Part shown: positions 23,411-32,457 of the stretch, piece after piece
Position numbering within the stretch: the stretch's first letter is position 1
How the letters are laid out: each line of letters starts with the position of its first letter
Translations under genes and position numbers: made by a program
Assembly: GCA_965652645.1 (NCBI GenBank)
Contig: CBFGXE010000004.1
Location: forward strand, 1 to 64,000
DNA: 64,000 nucleotides
Reading direction: 5' to 3'
From: ZC4RG30 sp965652645
Lineage (GTDB): Bacteria > Pseudomonadota > Gammaproteobacteria > Steroidobacterales > Steroidobacteraceae
Notes under the pieces: model-generated
Told to the model about the DNA's origin: nothing
Seen by the model: the letters and a program-made list of their open reading frames with translations, nothing else
Databases searched by the model: none

Positions 23411-24780
23411 CAGTGAGCCTCTCCGGGCCTGTCGCCCGTCAGGTGCGCCACCACGCGCTCCAGGCGATTGGAGCGGGAGCCCTTCACCAGCAGCGTCACG
23501 GCGGGATTCAGTTCGGCGTCCACCGCGCGCGCCAGCGCCTCGGTGTCGGGGAACCAGCTCGCGCCGGTGCCGAAGGCCTCCACCGCCAGCGTGCTCAGCG
23601 GACCGGTGGCGAAGAGGCGGCGGACGCCGCGGCTGCGCGCGTATTCACCGATCTGCACGTGGCTGGCACGCGCCTGCTCGCCCAGCTCCCCCATGTCGCC
23701 CATCACGAACCAGTGTTCCCCCGGCAGGCTGGCGAGCACGTCGATGCCCGCCTGCATGGAGCTGGGATTGGCGTTGTAGGAATCATCGAGCAGCTGCGCG
23801 CCCTGGCGCGTGCGCACCGGACGCAGGCGGCCGCCCACCGGCTGCATGGCCGCAAGGCCCGTCGCCACGTGCTCCAGCGTGGCACCGGCGGCCATCGCGG
23901 CTGCGGCGGCGCCCAGGGCATTGCGCACGTTGTGGCGCCCGCCCACGTTCAGCCTCACGGCACGCTCACCCTGCGGCGTGCGCAGCGTGAAGGAAGTGCG
24001 GAAACCCTCGCCGGTGAGCGACTCCTGCAACTGCACGGCATGGAAGTCGGCGTCATGATCGACGCCGAAGGTGCGCACCTGCGCGCGCGTCATGCCGCGC
24101 CACAGCCCGGCGTAGTTGTCGTCGGCGTTGATGACGGCCACGCCATCCGGGGCCAGTCCCGCCACCATCTCGCCCTCGGCGCGTGCCACGCCATCCAGGT
24201 CGCCGAACCCTTCCAGGTGCTCGGCGCCGGCGTTGGTGATCAGGCCCACGGTGGGACGCGCGATCTCCACCAGCGCGGCCACCTCGCCGGGATGGTTGGC
24301 GCCGATCTCGATCACCGCGCTGTGCTCGGCGCCGGTCAGGCGCAGCAGCGTCAGCGGCACACCGATGTGGTTGTTCAGGTTGCCGCGCGTCGCCAGGCAC
24401 TCGCCACGGCGCGAGAGGATGGCGGCGGCCATTTCCTTCACCGTGGTCTTGCCGTTGCTGCCGGCCACGCCGATCACCGGTCCGCGGAACCGGGCGCGCC
24501 AGCCCGCGGCGGCACGGGTGAGGGCGGCCTGGGCGTCTTCCACCACGATCAACGGCAGCGGCGCATCCCCGGCGGCGCTGTCCACCACCGCCGCGACCGC
24601 ACCAGCGGCGGCGGCGGCCTCAAGGAACTGGTGGCCGTCGAAACGCGCGCCGCGCAGGGCGATGTAGACCTGGCCCGGCAGCAGCGTGCGCGTGTCGTTG
24701 TTCACCGTGGTCCACGGGCGGTCCTCGCCGTTGAAGCGTCCACCGCAGAGCATCGCCAGGTCGCACAACGTGCGGTTCAT
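23410..24780 (-). CDS. murF: UDP-MurNAc-tripeptide--D-alanyl-D-alanine ligase
   Basis: MurF adds the D-Ala-D-Ala dipeptide to complete the UDP-MurNAc-pentapeptide. The ATP loop GVAGSNGKTTVKEM is preceded by the substrate-binding N-terminal domain, and NLNNHIGVPLTLL is the conserved segment after it. The central domain has EIGANHPGE and DSYNANPSSM. At 456 residues it is of normal size. Four-base overlap with murE and one-base overlap with mraY show tight coupling. Confidence 0.96.
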   Translation of the reverse strand: MNRTLCDLAMLCGGRFNGEDRPWTTVNNDTRTLLPGQVYIALRGARFDGHQFLEAAAAAGAVAAVVDSAAGDAPLPLIVVEDAQAALTRAAAGWRARFRGPVIGVAGSNGKTTVKEMAAAILSRRGECLATRGNLNNHIGVPLTLLRLTGAEHSAVIEIGANHPGEVAALVEIARPTVGLITNAGAEHLEGFGDLDGVARAEGEMVAGLAPDGVAVINADDNYAGLWRGMTRAQVRTFGVDHDADFHAVQLQESLTGEGFRTSFTLRTPQGERAVRLNVGGRHNVRNALGAAAAAMAAGATLEHVATGLAAMQPVGGRLRPVRTRQGAQLLDDSYNANPSSMQAGIDVLASLPGEHWFVMGDMGELGEQARASHVQIGEYARSRGVRRLFATGPLSTLAVEAFGTGASWFPDTEALARAVDAELNPAVTLLVKGSRSNRLERVVAHLTGDRPGEAH

Positions 24781-26264
24781 GCCGCACCTGCCTGTGCCTG
24801 GCGCACGAGCTGGCGATCGCTGAAGGGACGGCGCTCATCGCCGACGACCTGGTATTCCTCGTGGCCCTTGCCGGCCACCAGCACCACGTCGCCCGCGCGC
24901 GCCTCCCGCAGGGCATGGAGGATGGCGGCGCGGCGGTCGCGGATCACCTGCGCGGGCACTTTGCCCAGGCCCGCCTGGATGGCAGCGATGATGGCGCCGC
25001 CGTCCTCGCTGCGCGGATTGTCGTCGGTGAGCACGATGGCATCGGCGCCGCGTGCGGCGACGGCGCCCATGGCGGCGCGCTTGCCCTTGTCGCGGTCGCC
25101 GCCGCAGCCGAACACCACCCAGAGCCTGCCGTCGCAGTGGCGGCGCAGCACGGCGAGCGCCTTGTCCAGCGCATCGGGCGTGTGGGCATAGTCCACCACC
25201 GCCAGCGGATGGCCGTCGGAAGCGAAGGTCTCCAGGCGCCCCGGCGGCGCGCTGATGCCCGACACGGCCGCGGCAGCCCCGGCCGGCGTGGCACCGCTGC
25301 CGAGCAGCACCGCCAGCACGGCCAGCAGGTTGTCGACGTTGAATTCACCCAGCAGCCGCGTGTGCACAGGCGCCGCGCCGAAGCTGGAATCAAGCGCGAA
25401 TTGCGTGCCCTGCGCGCCGAACACCAGGTCGCGCGCGAACACATGCGGACCGGCGCCGGGCGCCGGCCTGGCCAGGCGGCTGCAGGCGATGCGCCCGGCA
25501 AAGGCCGGGCGCGCCGCCAGCGCCGCGCCGAATTCATCATCCGTGTTGAACACACGCAGCCGCAGGTCGCTGCGCTCGAACAGGCTGGCCTTGGCCGCGC
25601 CATAGGCCTGCATGTCGCCGTGGAAATCCAGGTGGTCGCGCGTGAGGTTGGTGAACACGGCCGCATCGAAATGCACCGCGGCCACCCTGCCCTGCGCGAG
25701 GCCATGCGAGGAAACCTCCATGGCCACGGCGCGTGCGCCACGGTCGCGGAACGCGGCCAGCTGCCGCTGAGCGGTGACGGCATCGGGAGTGGTCATCTCC
25801 CCTCCCACCAGCTCGCCATCGAAGGCGCTGCCCAGCGTGCCGAGGTAGGCCGCGGATCGACCGCAGGCGTCCAGCGCCTGCGCCAGCAGCCAGGCGCAGG
25901 TGGTCTTGCCATTGGTGCCGGTCACGCCGATCACATCGAGGCCGCGCGAGGGCGCGCCGAAAAAACGATCGGCCAGCTCGCTGGCGTGCCGCGACAGTTC
26001 AGGCACCGCCGTGATCACGATGCCGGAGTCCATCACCGGCGGCTGCGTGCGACCATCCGGCTCCCACAGGATGGCCTGCGCGCCGCGGCGCGCCACATCC
26101 GCAGCGAATTCGAGCCCGTGGTGGCGCGTGCCGCGACAGGCGAGGAAGGCGCCACCCTTGCGCACTTCGCGCGAGTCGAGCGTGAGGTCGGAGAGCAGCA
26201 CGTCGCGCGTCACCGGCGCGATGCCCTCGAGCAGCCGCGCCAGGCTCACGGCGCCAACCCTCAC
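24777..26264 (-). CDS. murE: UDP-MurNAc-L-Ala-D-Glu--meso-diaminopimelate ligase
   Basis: MurE adds the third stem residue. The P-loop GVTGTNGKTT and the DHLDFHGD motif are present. The specificity motif DNPRSED matches the DNPR box of meso-diaminopimelate enzymes, which indicates Gram-negative DAP-type peptidoglycan rather than lysine. The 495-residue protein overlaps ftsI upstream and murF downstream by four bases each. Confidence 0.96.
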   Translation of the reverse strand: MRVGAVSLARLLEGIAPVTRDVLLSDLTLDSREVRKGGAFLACRGTRHHGLEFAADVARRGAQAILWEPDGRTQPPVMDSGIVITAVPELSRHASELADRFFGAPSRGLDVIGVTGTNGKTTCAWLLAQALDACGRSAAYLGTLGSAFDGELVGGEMTTPDAVTAQRQLAAFRDRGARAVAMEVSSHGLAQGRVAAVHFDAAVFTNLTRDHLDFHGDMQAYGAAKASLFERSDLRLRVFNTDDEFGAALAARPAFAGRIACSRLARPAPGAGPHVFARDLVFGAQGTQFALDSSFGAAPVHTRLLGEFNVDNLLAVLAVLLGSGATPAGAAAAVSGISAPPGRLETFASDGHPLAVVDYAHTPDALDKALAVLRRHCDGRLWVVFGCGGDRDKGKRAAMGAVAARGADAIVLTDDNPRSEDGGAIIAAIQAGLGKVPAQVIRDRRAAILHALREARAGDVVLVAGKGHEEYQVVGDERRPFSDRQLVRQAQAGAA

Positions 26265-28003
26265 CGGTTCACCATCGTGGCCACGCCGGTGAGGGGATCG
26301 GCCGCTCCCTCCAGCGCCTCATCCGGCGCCACGCCCATCAGGCGCAGCGCGCCGCCCACCACCGCGGAGAACACCGGCGCGGCGATCTCGCCACCGTAAA
26401 AACGTTCGGCACGCGGGTCGTCGATCACCACGACGGCCGCGAAGCGCGGATTGCTGGCCGGGGCCAGGCCGCCGAACACCGCCGTGTAGCGGTCATCGTA
26501 GTAGCCGCGCTCGCCCTTCTTGACCTTGCGGGCCGTGCCGGTCTTGCCCGCCACGCGATAGCCGGGAATGGCCGCGCGCGAGCCGGTGCCATCCTTCACC
26601 ACCGACTCGAGCAGGCTGATCATGGTGCGGGCGTGACGCTCGTCCAGCACGCGCTGCGTCGGCGGTGCGTCGTCCACGCGCAGCAGGGACACGGGGCGGG
26701 CGACGCCCAGCGCGCCGAGCGTGGCGTAGCCCTGCGCGAGCTGCAGCGGTGTGACTTCCATGTTGTAGCCGCGGGACAGCGAGCTCATCGTGACCCAGCG
26801 CCAGCTGGAATAGTTGGGCAGCGATCCCGCGGATTCGCCGGGAAACTGGCTGGCCGTGACATGCCCGAAACCGAAGCGCGTGAGCACGTTCCAGAGCTGC
26901 TGCGGCTCAAGCTCGCGCACGATCTTGGCCATGCCCACGTTGGAGGACTTGGCCAGCACGCCTGCGATGGGAATCCGGCCGAGCGGATGCTCGTCCTGCA
27001 CCACCACGCCGTTGACTTCATAGAAGCCGGTGCCGGTGTCGATCACGCTGCCGGCATTGAAGCGTCCTGATTCCAGCGCCGCGGCGACCACGAAGGGCTT
27101 GATGCTGGAGCCCGGCTCGAGCATGTCGGTCACCGCGCGGTTGCGCACCCAGCCACTGGTGATGGCCTTGGCGCGCTGGTCCCGGTCATTGGGATTGAAG
27201 GCCGGCTGGTTCGCCATTGCCAGTACTTCGCCGGTGCGCACGTCGATCACCACCACCGAACCGGACACCGCGCGGTTCTCCTCGATGGCGCGCTTGAGCT
27301 CGCGGTAGGCCAGGTGCTGGATGCGGGTGTCGAGGCTGAGCACCAGGTCGCGGCCCGGACGCACGGTGCGGATGTTCGCCACGTCATCCACGCGCCGGCC
27401 ATTGTTGTCCTTGATGACGCGCTTCCTGCCATCCTCGCCGGCGAGCCAGGAGTCGAACACCAGCTCCAGGGCTTCCAGTCCCGCGTCGTCCTGGTTGGTG
27501 AAGCCGACCACGTGGCCCAGCACTTCCCCTTCCGGATAGAAGCGGCGGTACTCGCTGCGCAGGTATACGCCCGGCACGTTCATCTTCTGCACGGCCGCGG
27601 CTTCGGTGGGCGAGAGATGCCGCGCCAGCCACATGAACTCGCGGTCCTGGCTGCTGGAAACGCGCCGCTCCAGCTCGCGCCGGTTGCGCTTGAGCTGCTT
27701 TGCCAGCTCCGGCCAGCGCTCGGGCGCGGCAGCCAGCTCGCGCGGCACCGCATACACCGATTCCAGCGGCGTGCTGATGGCCAGCGGCCGGCCATTGCGG
27801 TCGAGGATGGCGCCACGATGCGCCTCGATGGTCACCTCGCGCACGGTGCGCCGCTCGCCCTGGTCGACCAGGAAGTCCCCTTCCACCACCTGGCGGCGCA
27901 CGGCGCTCGCAGCCAGTCCCGCCGCGGCCACGCCCAGCAGGCCGAACACGAACAGTGAGCGCAGGCGGAACTGCGCGGCGCTGTTGCGCGGTGCGCGGCT
28001 CAC
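26261..28003 (-). CDS. ftsI: Septal peptidoglycan transpeptidase FtsI (PBP3)
   Basis: FtsI crosslinks septal peptidoglycan with FtsW. The 580-residue protein has a short cytoplasmic tail, one membrane anchor (about residues 15-34), the class B PBP pedestal (RGAILDRNGRPLA) and the transpeptidase domain. The motifs are S299-S-I-K302, S353-S-N355 and K487-T-G489. The nucleophile motif reads SSIK, a mild variant of the usual STxK. It overlaps ftsL upstream and murE downstream. Confidence 0.96.
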   Translation of the reverse strand: MSRAPRNSAAQFRLRSLFVFGLLGVAAAGLAASAVRRQVVEGDFLVDQGERRTVREVTIEAHRGAILDRNGRPLAISTPLESVYAVPRELAAAPERWPELAKQLKRNRRELERRVSSSQDREFMWLARHLSPTEAAAVQKMNVPGVYLRSEYRRFYPEGEVLGHVVGFTNQDDAGLEALELVFDSWLAGEDGRKRVIKDNNGRRVDDVANIRTVRPGRDLVLSLDTRIQHLAYRELKRAIEENRAVSGSVVVIDVRTGEVLAMANQPAFNPNDRDQRAKAITSGWVRNRAVTDMLEPGSSIKPFVVAAALESGRFNAGSVIDTGTGFYEVNGVVVQDEHPLGRIPIAGVLAKSSNVGMAKIVRELEPQQLWNVLTRFGFGHVTASQFPGESAGSLPNYSSWRWVTMSSLSRGYNMEVTPLQLAQGYATLGALGVARPVSLLRVDDAPPTQRVLDERHARTMISLLESVVKDGTGSRAAIPGYRVAGKTGTARKVKKGERGYYDDRYTAVFGGLAPASNPRFAAVVVIDDPRAERFYGGEIAAPVFSAVVGGALRLMGVAPDEALEGAADPLTGVATMVNR

Positions 28004-28281
28004 GGCAGCACCACCTGGATGGCCGCCGGGTCAGGCATGGTCATGCCCAGCCGGCGCCGCGCGGTGCTTTCCACCTGCGCGTGCTGCGACCAGAAGCTCT
28101 GCTCCAGCTGCCACTGGCCCCAGGCCACGTCGAGCTGGTGCCGCTCGCGGTTGAGCTGCTCCAGCTCCACGAACAGCTCGCGCGCACGATGGCGCGTCCA
28201 CACCGCGGCGGTGGCCGACACAAGCACCGCGCACCACAGCAGCAGCAATGCAACCCAGGGGCGCTTCAGCGGGCTCACCAT
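28000..28281 (-). CDS. ftsL: Cell division protein FtsL
   Basis: FtsL is a small bitopic divisome protein that forms a coiled coil with FtsB and binds FtsQ. The 93-residue product has a short basic N-terminus, one membrane helix (about residues 9-28), a heptad region (about 32-62, RARELFVELEQLNRERHQL) and the conserved AQVESTARRRLGM. The ATG at 28281 was chosen; it overlaps the rsmH stop by seven bases. GTG 28278 is an equally placed alternative. Confidence 0.9.
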   Translation of the reverse strand: MVSPLKRPWVALLLLWCAVLVSATAAVWTRHRARELFVELEQLNRERHQLDVAWGQWQLEQSFWSQHAQVESTARRRLGMTMPDPAAIQVVLP

Positions 28282-29237
28282 GCGGCACCTGGCACCGGTG
28301 GGGCATCCGTGCGTTCGGCCACGCGCAGCACCGCCGAGCGTGCGCGCGGATTGCGCGCCACCTCGGCATCCGAAGCGCGGCGCTTCCTGCCGGCAAGGCG
28401 CAGCGCCGGCGCGAAGTCCGGCGCCACCGGCAGCCGCGCCCACGCCGGGTCCGGCTGCGCCTGCCAGCGCATGAACTGCTTGACGATGCGGTCCTCCAGC
28501 GAATGGAAGCTGATCACTGCCAGCCGGCCGCCCGGCGCAAGCACATCGAGCGCGGCGGCAAGCCCGCGCCTGAGCTCTCCGAGCTCATCGTTCACGTGCA
28601 TGCGGATGGCCTGGAACGTGCGCGTGGCCGGGTGTTTGCCCGCATCACGTCCGCGCACCACGCGAGCCACCAGCTGCGCCAGCCCGCCGGTCCGCGTGAG
28701 CGGCGCGGTGCTGCGCGCCTCGACAATGGCGCGCGCGATGCGTCCTGCGTGGCGTTCCTCTCCCAGCTCCCGGATCACGTCGCGGATCTCATCGACCGGC
28801 GCCCGGGCGAGCCAGGCGGCGGCACTTTCGCCCCGCGCCGGATCCATGCGCATGTCGAGCGGACCGTCAGCCTGGAAGCTGAAGCCGCGGGCCGGATCGT
28901 CGAGCTGTGGCGAAGACACGCCGAGGTCGAAGAGAACCCCTGCACAGGCACGTCCTTCGCCATGTGCCTGGACCAGTGATGCGAGCGCACCGAACGCAGC
29001 GCCAGCCACCACCAGGCGCGGCTCCGCGCCGAAGCGCGCCCGAGCGGCCGCAACGGCCTCGGGATCGCGGTCGATCGCGAGCAGGCGGTCCTGGCTTCCC
29101 AGTCGTTCCAGTATCCGCGCGGTGTGGCCGCCGCGACCGAAGGTGGCGTCCACGTACAGGCGCGGGACGCCGGGCTGCGCAAGGATTGCGAGCGCGTCCA
29201 CAGCCTCTTCGACAAGCACCGGCTCGTGCGCAACCAC
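28275..29237 (-). CDS. rsmH: 16S rRNA m4C1402 methyltransferase RsmH
   Basis: RsmH (MraW) methylates N4 of C1402 in the 16S rRNA P site with S-adenosylmethionine. Motifs are HEPVLVEEAV at the start, the SAM loop DATFGRGGHT, DLGVSSPQLDD and ISFHSLEDRIVKQFM. The 320-residue length is typical. Its partner for the 2'-O-methyl group, rsmI, is encoded about 2.4 kb away at 31594. It lies 25 bases downstream of mraZ. Confidence 0.96.
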   Translation of the reverse strand: MVAHEPVLVEEAVDALAILAQPGVPRLYVDATFGRGGHTARILERLGSQDRLLAIDRDPEAVAAARARFGAEPRLVVAGAAFGALASLVQAHGEGRACAGVLFDLGVSSPQLDDPARGFSFQADGPLDMRMDPARGESAAAWLARAPVDEIRDVIRELGEERHAGRIARAIVEARSTAPLTRTGGLAQLVARVVRGRDAGKHPATRTFQAIRMHVNDELGELRRGLAAALDVLAPGGRLAVISFHSLEDRIVKQFMRWQAQPDPAWARLPVAPDFAPALRLAGRKRRASDAEVARNPRARSAVLRVAERTDAPPVPGAAW

Positions 29238-29262
29238 AGTCTTTCTCCCTGCTTCCTGCGCA

Positions 29263-29715
29263 TCACAGCGACAGCGAGGACAGTTCCGTGGCCAGCTCGG
29301 TCACGCCCTGCTCGCTCTTCATCCATTCCTCGCACTGCATCTTCCAGCGGGCCTCGTCCCACAGTTCCAGGCCGCGGCCCTGGCCGACGATCCACGCGCT
29401 GCGCCCGAGGCCGGCGAATTCGCGCAGCTCCGGCGTGAGCGAAAGTCGCCCATGGCTGTCGAGGTTCATTTCCTGCGCGTGGCCGATCATCAGCCGCTGC
29501 AGGCGGCGCGCCTGCGGGTGCAGGCTGGGCATGGCGTTGAGCTGCGCCTCGATCTTTTCCCACTCGGGAAAGGCATAGATGCGCAGGCACTGGTCGCGGT
29601 CCACGGTCACCACCACGCGGCCGGCCGCGGGCGCGGCCAGCTCGGCGCGGTGCTGTGCCGGCACCACTACCCTGCCCTTGTCATCAATCGTGACTTTTGT
29701 TGCGCCGCGGAACAT
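29263..29715 (-). CDS. mraZ: Transcriptional regulator MraZ
   Basis: MraZ is the AbrB-like repressor of the dcw cluster. Two swapped-hairpin SpoVT/AbrB repeats are visible: the first around KVTIDDKGRVVVPAQHR (residues 7-23) and the second around MNLDSHGRLSLTPELREF (about 83-100). As first gene of the cluster it is preceded by three properly spaced MraZ boxes, so it should repress its own operon. The 150-residue length is normal. Confidence 0.95.
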   Translation of the reverse strand: MFRGATKVTIDDKGRVVVPAQHRAELAAPAAGRVVVTVDRDQCLRIYAFPEWEKIEAQLNAMPSLHPQARRLQRLMIGHAQEMNLDSHGRLSLTPELREFAGLGRSAWIVGQGRGLELWDEARWKMQCEEWMKSEQGVTELATELSSLSL

Positions 29716-29733
29716 GCCTCGGAATGGGACTTA

Positions 29734-29758
29734 CCCACTTCCACCCACAATCGCCCAC
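29734..29758 (-). promoter_or_regulatory. MraZ operator: three GTGGG boxes at 10-bp spacing
   Basis: On the minus strand GTGGG occurs three times, at 29758-29754, 29748-29744 and 29738-29734, exactly 10 bases (one helical turn) apart. Known MraZ sites are three or four direct TGGGN repeats separated by five bases just upstream of mraZ. The block lies between the candidate promoter and the mraZ start, where a bound MraZ ring would block transcription. Confidence 0.88.
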
Positions 29759-29766
29759 CGGCCCCC

Positions 29767-29795
29767 ATATTGGAACCGGCAACTGCTTATGTCAA
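29767..29795 (-). promoter_or_regulatory. Candidate sigma-70 promoter of the dcw cluster
   Basis: On the minus strand a perfect TTGACA (29795-29790) is followed after 17 bases by CAATAT (29772-29767), giving a likely transcript start about at 29760. That places the start directly at the edge of the MraZ boxes, which fits repression. The -10 is imperfect. Confidence 0.6.
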
Positions 29796-29913
29796 CGGCG
29801 TCAACGGATTTTTTTGTTTATGTCACAAAGACTTACGCGCGTTCCTCAAAGTGGGAGAAACATCACAAGAACCCTTTGGATTCCGTAACTTGGGTGGAAA
29901 AGCTAGAAAGTGA

Positions 29914-30290
<377 letters not shown>

Positions 30291-30399
30291 CCGCGGGCAC
30301 CTTAGCAGCCGCAATGCCGCCGCGCTTGCCCTTCTGGGGGAGGGCCACCCAGAATCGGCCACGCCGCTTATTCCCTTCCCCCACACGAGGGCCAGGTCC

Positions 30400-30906
30400 A
30401 TGCATACCCGCACCATCATCGGCCTGGCGGCCGCCACGGGTCTCGCCGTGGCGCTGCCGTTGCTGGCCGCCCAGCGGCTGGCCGCGAAGACCGGGCTGTG
30501 GGAGAACACCATGACGATGTCCATCGGGCTCAACATGTCGAAGGAGCAGCTCGAGCAGCTTCCGGCGGAGCTGCGCAGGGAGATGGGCATCGGCACGCCG
30601 CGCGTGATCACCGAGAAATCCTGCATGACCGAGAAGGACCTCGACGCCAATACCTTCCGCGACTCCATGCAGGATTCCCTGCAGGACTGCGAATACAAGC
30701 ACATCACCGACACGTCGAAGCGCCAGGAATGGTCCTTCCAGTGCAACGCGCAGGGCGGCACGGCCACCGGACAGATGGTGGTCGACGTGGTCAACGACCA
30801 GCAGGTGCGCGCCTCGATGCAGATGAGCTCGCCGCAGGCCACCATGGACGTGAAGGTGGACGCCCGCTGGCTGCAGTCCAGCTGCGAGGGCGCCGCCGCC
30901 AACTGA
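30400..30906 (+). CDS. DUF3617-family exported protein
   Basis: A 168-residue protein with a cleavable signal peptide (about residues 1-24, MHTRTIIGLAAATGLAVALP...). The mature part starts KTGLWENTMTM, the usual DUF3617 opening (GLWE), and contains a conserved Cys pair pattern (KSCMTEKD, QDCEYK, FQCNAQGG). DUF3617 proteins are periplasmic and of unknown function. It is expressed divergently from rnpB and converges on the ModA-like gene. Confidence 0.8.
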   Translation: MHTRTIIGLAAATGLAVALPLLAAQRLAAKTGLWENTMTMSIGLNMSKEQLEQLPAELRREMGIGTPRVITEKSCMTEKDLDANTFRDSMQDSLQDCEYKHITDTSKRQEWSFQCNAQGGTATGQMVVDVVNDQQVRASMQMSSPQATMDVKVDARWLQSSCEGAAAN

Positions 30907-30910
30907 TTCC

Positions 30911-31597
30911 TCAGGCCGGCTCCATGCCGAAGGCCTGCTTGGTGCCGGCGACGCAGGGCGCGGCGAGGAAATCAAGCAGGGCCGCGGCCGCCGCGCGCTG
31001 CGTGCTGGCCGCGCACACCGCGCCGGAAAAGGTGGTCACCGACTGGATGGACTCCGGCAGCGCGCCCAGCACGGTGATGCCCTCCAGGTTGATCAGTTCC
31101 GGAAGCTGCTGGAATCCCAGCGCCACACGCCCGTCGGCAACGAGGCTGCCCACGGGCACGCCGGGTGGCGGCACCACGATGCGGGGACGCACCTCATCGA
31201 GGATGCCCCAGCGCGCAAACAGCTTCTCCAGGTATACGCCGCTGGGGCCGGTGGAATAGCTCAGCGAGGGCGCGGCCTGCACCGCGGACTTCACGTCCTC
31301 CCCGGTGGCAATGGGCGGCTGCGCCGCGCCGGCCCGCACCGCCATCGCGATGCCCGAACGCACCAGGTCCACGCGCGAGCCGATGATGCGTTCCTCGGCG
31401 ATGAGCTTGTCGATGGCGTTGGAGGCCAGCACCACCACGTCGGCGGCCTCGCCCGCGCTGATGCGTTTCGCCACTTCCACGCCGCCGGCGGCCTCGGCCA
31501 GCACCACGATGCCGGACTCGCGCTGGTACTGCTGCGCCAGCGCCGCGAGCAGCTCGCGCGTGGCCATCGAGGAAACCATCTTCAGGGGACCGGTCAC
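30911..31597 (-). CDS. ModA-like substrate-binding protein without signal peptide
   Basis: A 228-residue protein of the molybdate/extracellular solute-binding superfamily (type II periplasmic binding fold): MVSSMATRELLAALAQQY at the start, ISAGEAADVVVLAS, a VALGFQQLPELINLEG segment and TTFSGAVCAAS near the end. There is no signal peptide, lipobox or neighbouring permease/ATPase, unlike true ModA. ATG 31597 overlaps the rsmI stop by four bases, so it is co-translated with a ribosomal RNA methyltransferase. A cytoplasmic ligand-binding role is possible; the ligand is unknown. Confidence 0.75.
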   Translation of the reverse strand: MTGPLKMVSSMATRELLAALAQQYQRESGIVVLAEAAGGVEVAKRISAGEAADVVVLASNAIDKLIAEERIIGSRVDLVRSGIAMAVRAGAAQPPIATGEDVKSAVQAAPSLSYSTGPSGVYLEKLFARWGILDEVRPRIVVPPPGVPVGSLVADGRVALGFQQLPELINLEGITVLGALPESIQSVTTFSGAVCAASTQRAAAAALLDFLAAPCVAGTKQAFGMEPA

Positions 31598-32442
31598 GAA
31601 TCACTCCCTTCCTTGTTGTTGTTCAGCATGGCATAGACCTCGGACCTGCGACGACCGGAGAGCTGCGCCACCACGGCAGCGGCCCGCCCCGGCGCAAGCT
31701 CCGCGGACAGCACATCGAGCGCGCGGCGCACGAAGGCATCGTCGGGGGCAGCGGGAGCGGCAGCGCCAGCCACCACCAGCGTGATCTCCCCGCGCGCGAA
31801 ATTGGCGTCTTCCGCCGCGATTTGCAGCAGCGCCGCGAGGCTGCCGCGATATACGCTCTCGTGCAGCTTGGTCAGCTCGCGGGCCACTGCGGCCTCGCGT
31901 GCCGGCCCGAATGCTTCCTGCATGTCGTTGAGGGTTTCGCTGATGCGATGGGGCGCCTCGAAAAACACCATGGTGCGGGCCTCGCCGGCCAGCTCGCGCA
32001 GCGCCGCGCGCCGCGCGCCGGCGCGCGCGGGCAGGAATCCCTCGAAGCAGAAGCGGTCGGCGGGCAGGCCGCTCAACGCCAGCGCCAGCAGCACGGCGGA
32101 GGGGCCGGGCACCGCGCCCACGGGCACGCCGGCTTCAATTGCCGCGCGCACCGTGAGGAATCCGGGGTCGGACACCAGCGGCATGCCCGCATCACTCACC
32201 ACGGCCACCAGCGCGCCTTCCTGCGCGCGTCGCACCAGCTCGTCGCGGCGTTCGGCCTCGTTATGTTCATGCAGCGACACCAGCGGCCGCTCGATGCCCA
32301 GCTGGCGCAGCAGGCCGGCGGTGTGGCGCGTGTCCTCGGCGGCAATGATGTCGGCGGATGCCAACAGGTCACGGGCGCGCGGCGCGAGATCCGCCAGATT
32401 GCCTATGGGAGTCGCGATCAGCTCGATTCGTCCGGCGGCCAT
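31594..32442 (-). CDS. rsmI: 16S rRNA 2'-O-methyltransferase RsmI
   Basis: RsmI methylates the ribose of C1402 in 16S rRNA, the site also modified by RsmH. The 282-residue protein is a class III (tetrapyrrole methylase fold) enzyme with IATPIGNLADL, AAEDTRHTAGLL, VSDAGMPLVSDPGF and VPGPSAV. Its start codon lies next to a divergent promoter for lpoA. The C-terminal HTH-like tail (SGRRRSEVYAML) is typical. Confidence 0.95.
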   Translation of the reverse strand: MAAGRIELIATPIGNLADLAPRARDLLASADIIAAEDTRHTAGLLRQLGIERPLVSLHEHNEAERRDELVRRAQEGALVAVVSDAGMPLVSDPGFLTVRAAIEAGVPVGAVPGPSAVLLALALSGLPADRFCFEGFLPARAGARRAALRELAGEARTMVFFEAPHRISETLNDMQEAFGPAREAAVARELTKLHESVYRGSLAALLQIAAEDANFARGEITLVVAGAAAPAAPDDAFVRRALDVLSAELAPGRAAAVVAQLSGRRRSEVYAMLNNNKEGSDS

Positions 32443-32444
32443 CC

Positions 32445-32450
32445 TATAAT
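32445..32450 (+). promoter_or_regulatory. Perfect -10 box for lpoA, likely leaderless transcript
   Basis: TATAAT stands only seven bases before the lpoA ATG (32458). A start site six or seven bases after the -10 would fall on or one base before the A of ATG, giving a leaderless mRNA. No good -35 is seen at the expected distance (TCGATT or CTCGAT). No Shine-Dalgarno sequence precedes the ATG, which agrees with leaderless translation. Confidence 0.55.
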
Positions 32451-32457
32451 CTTAAGC

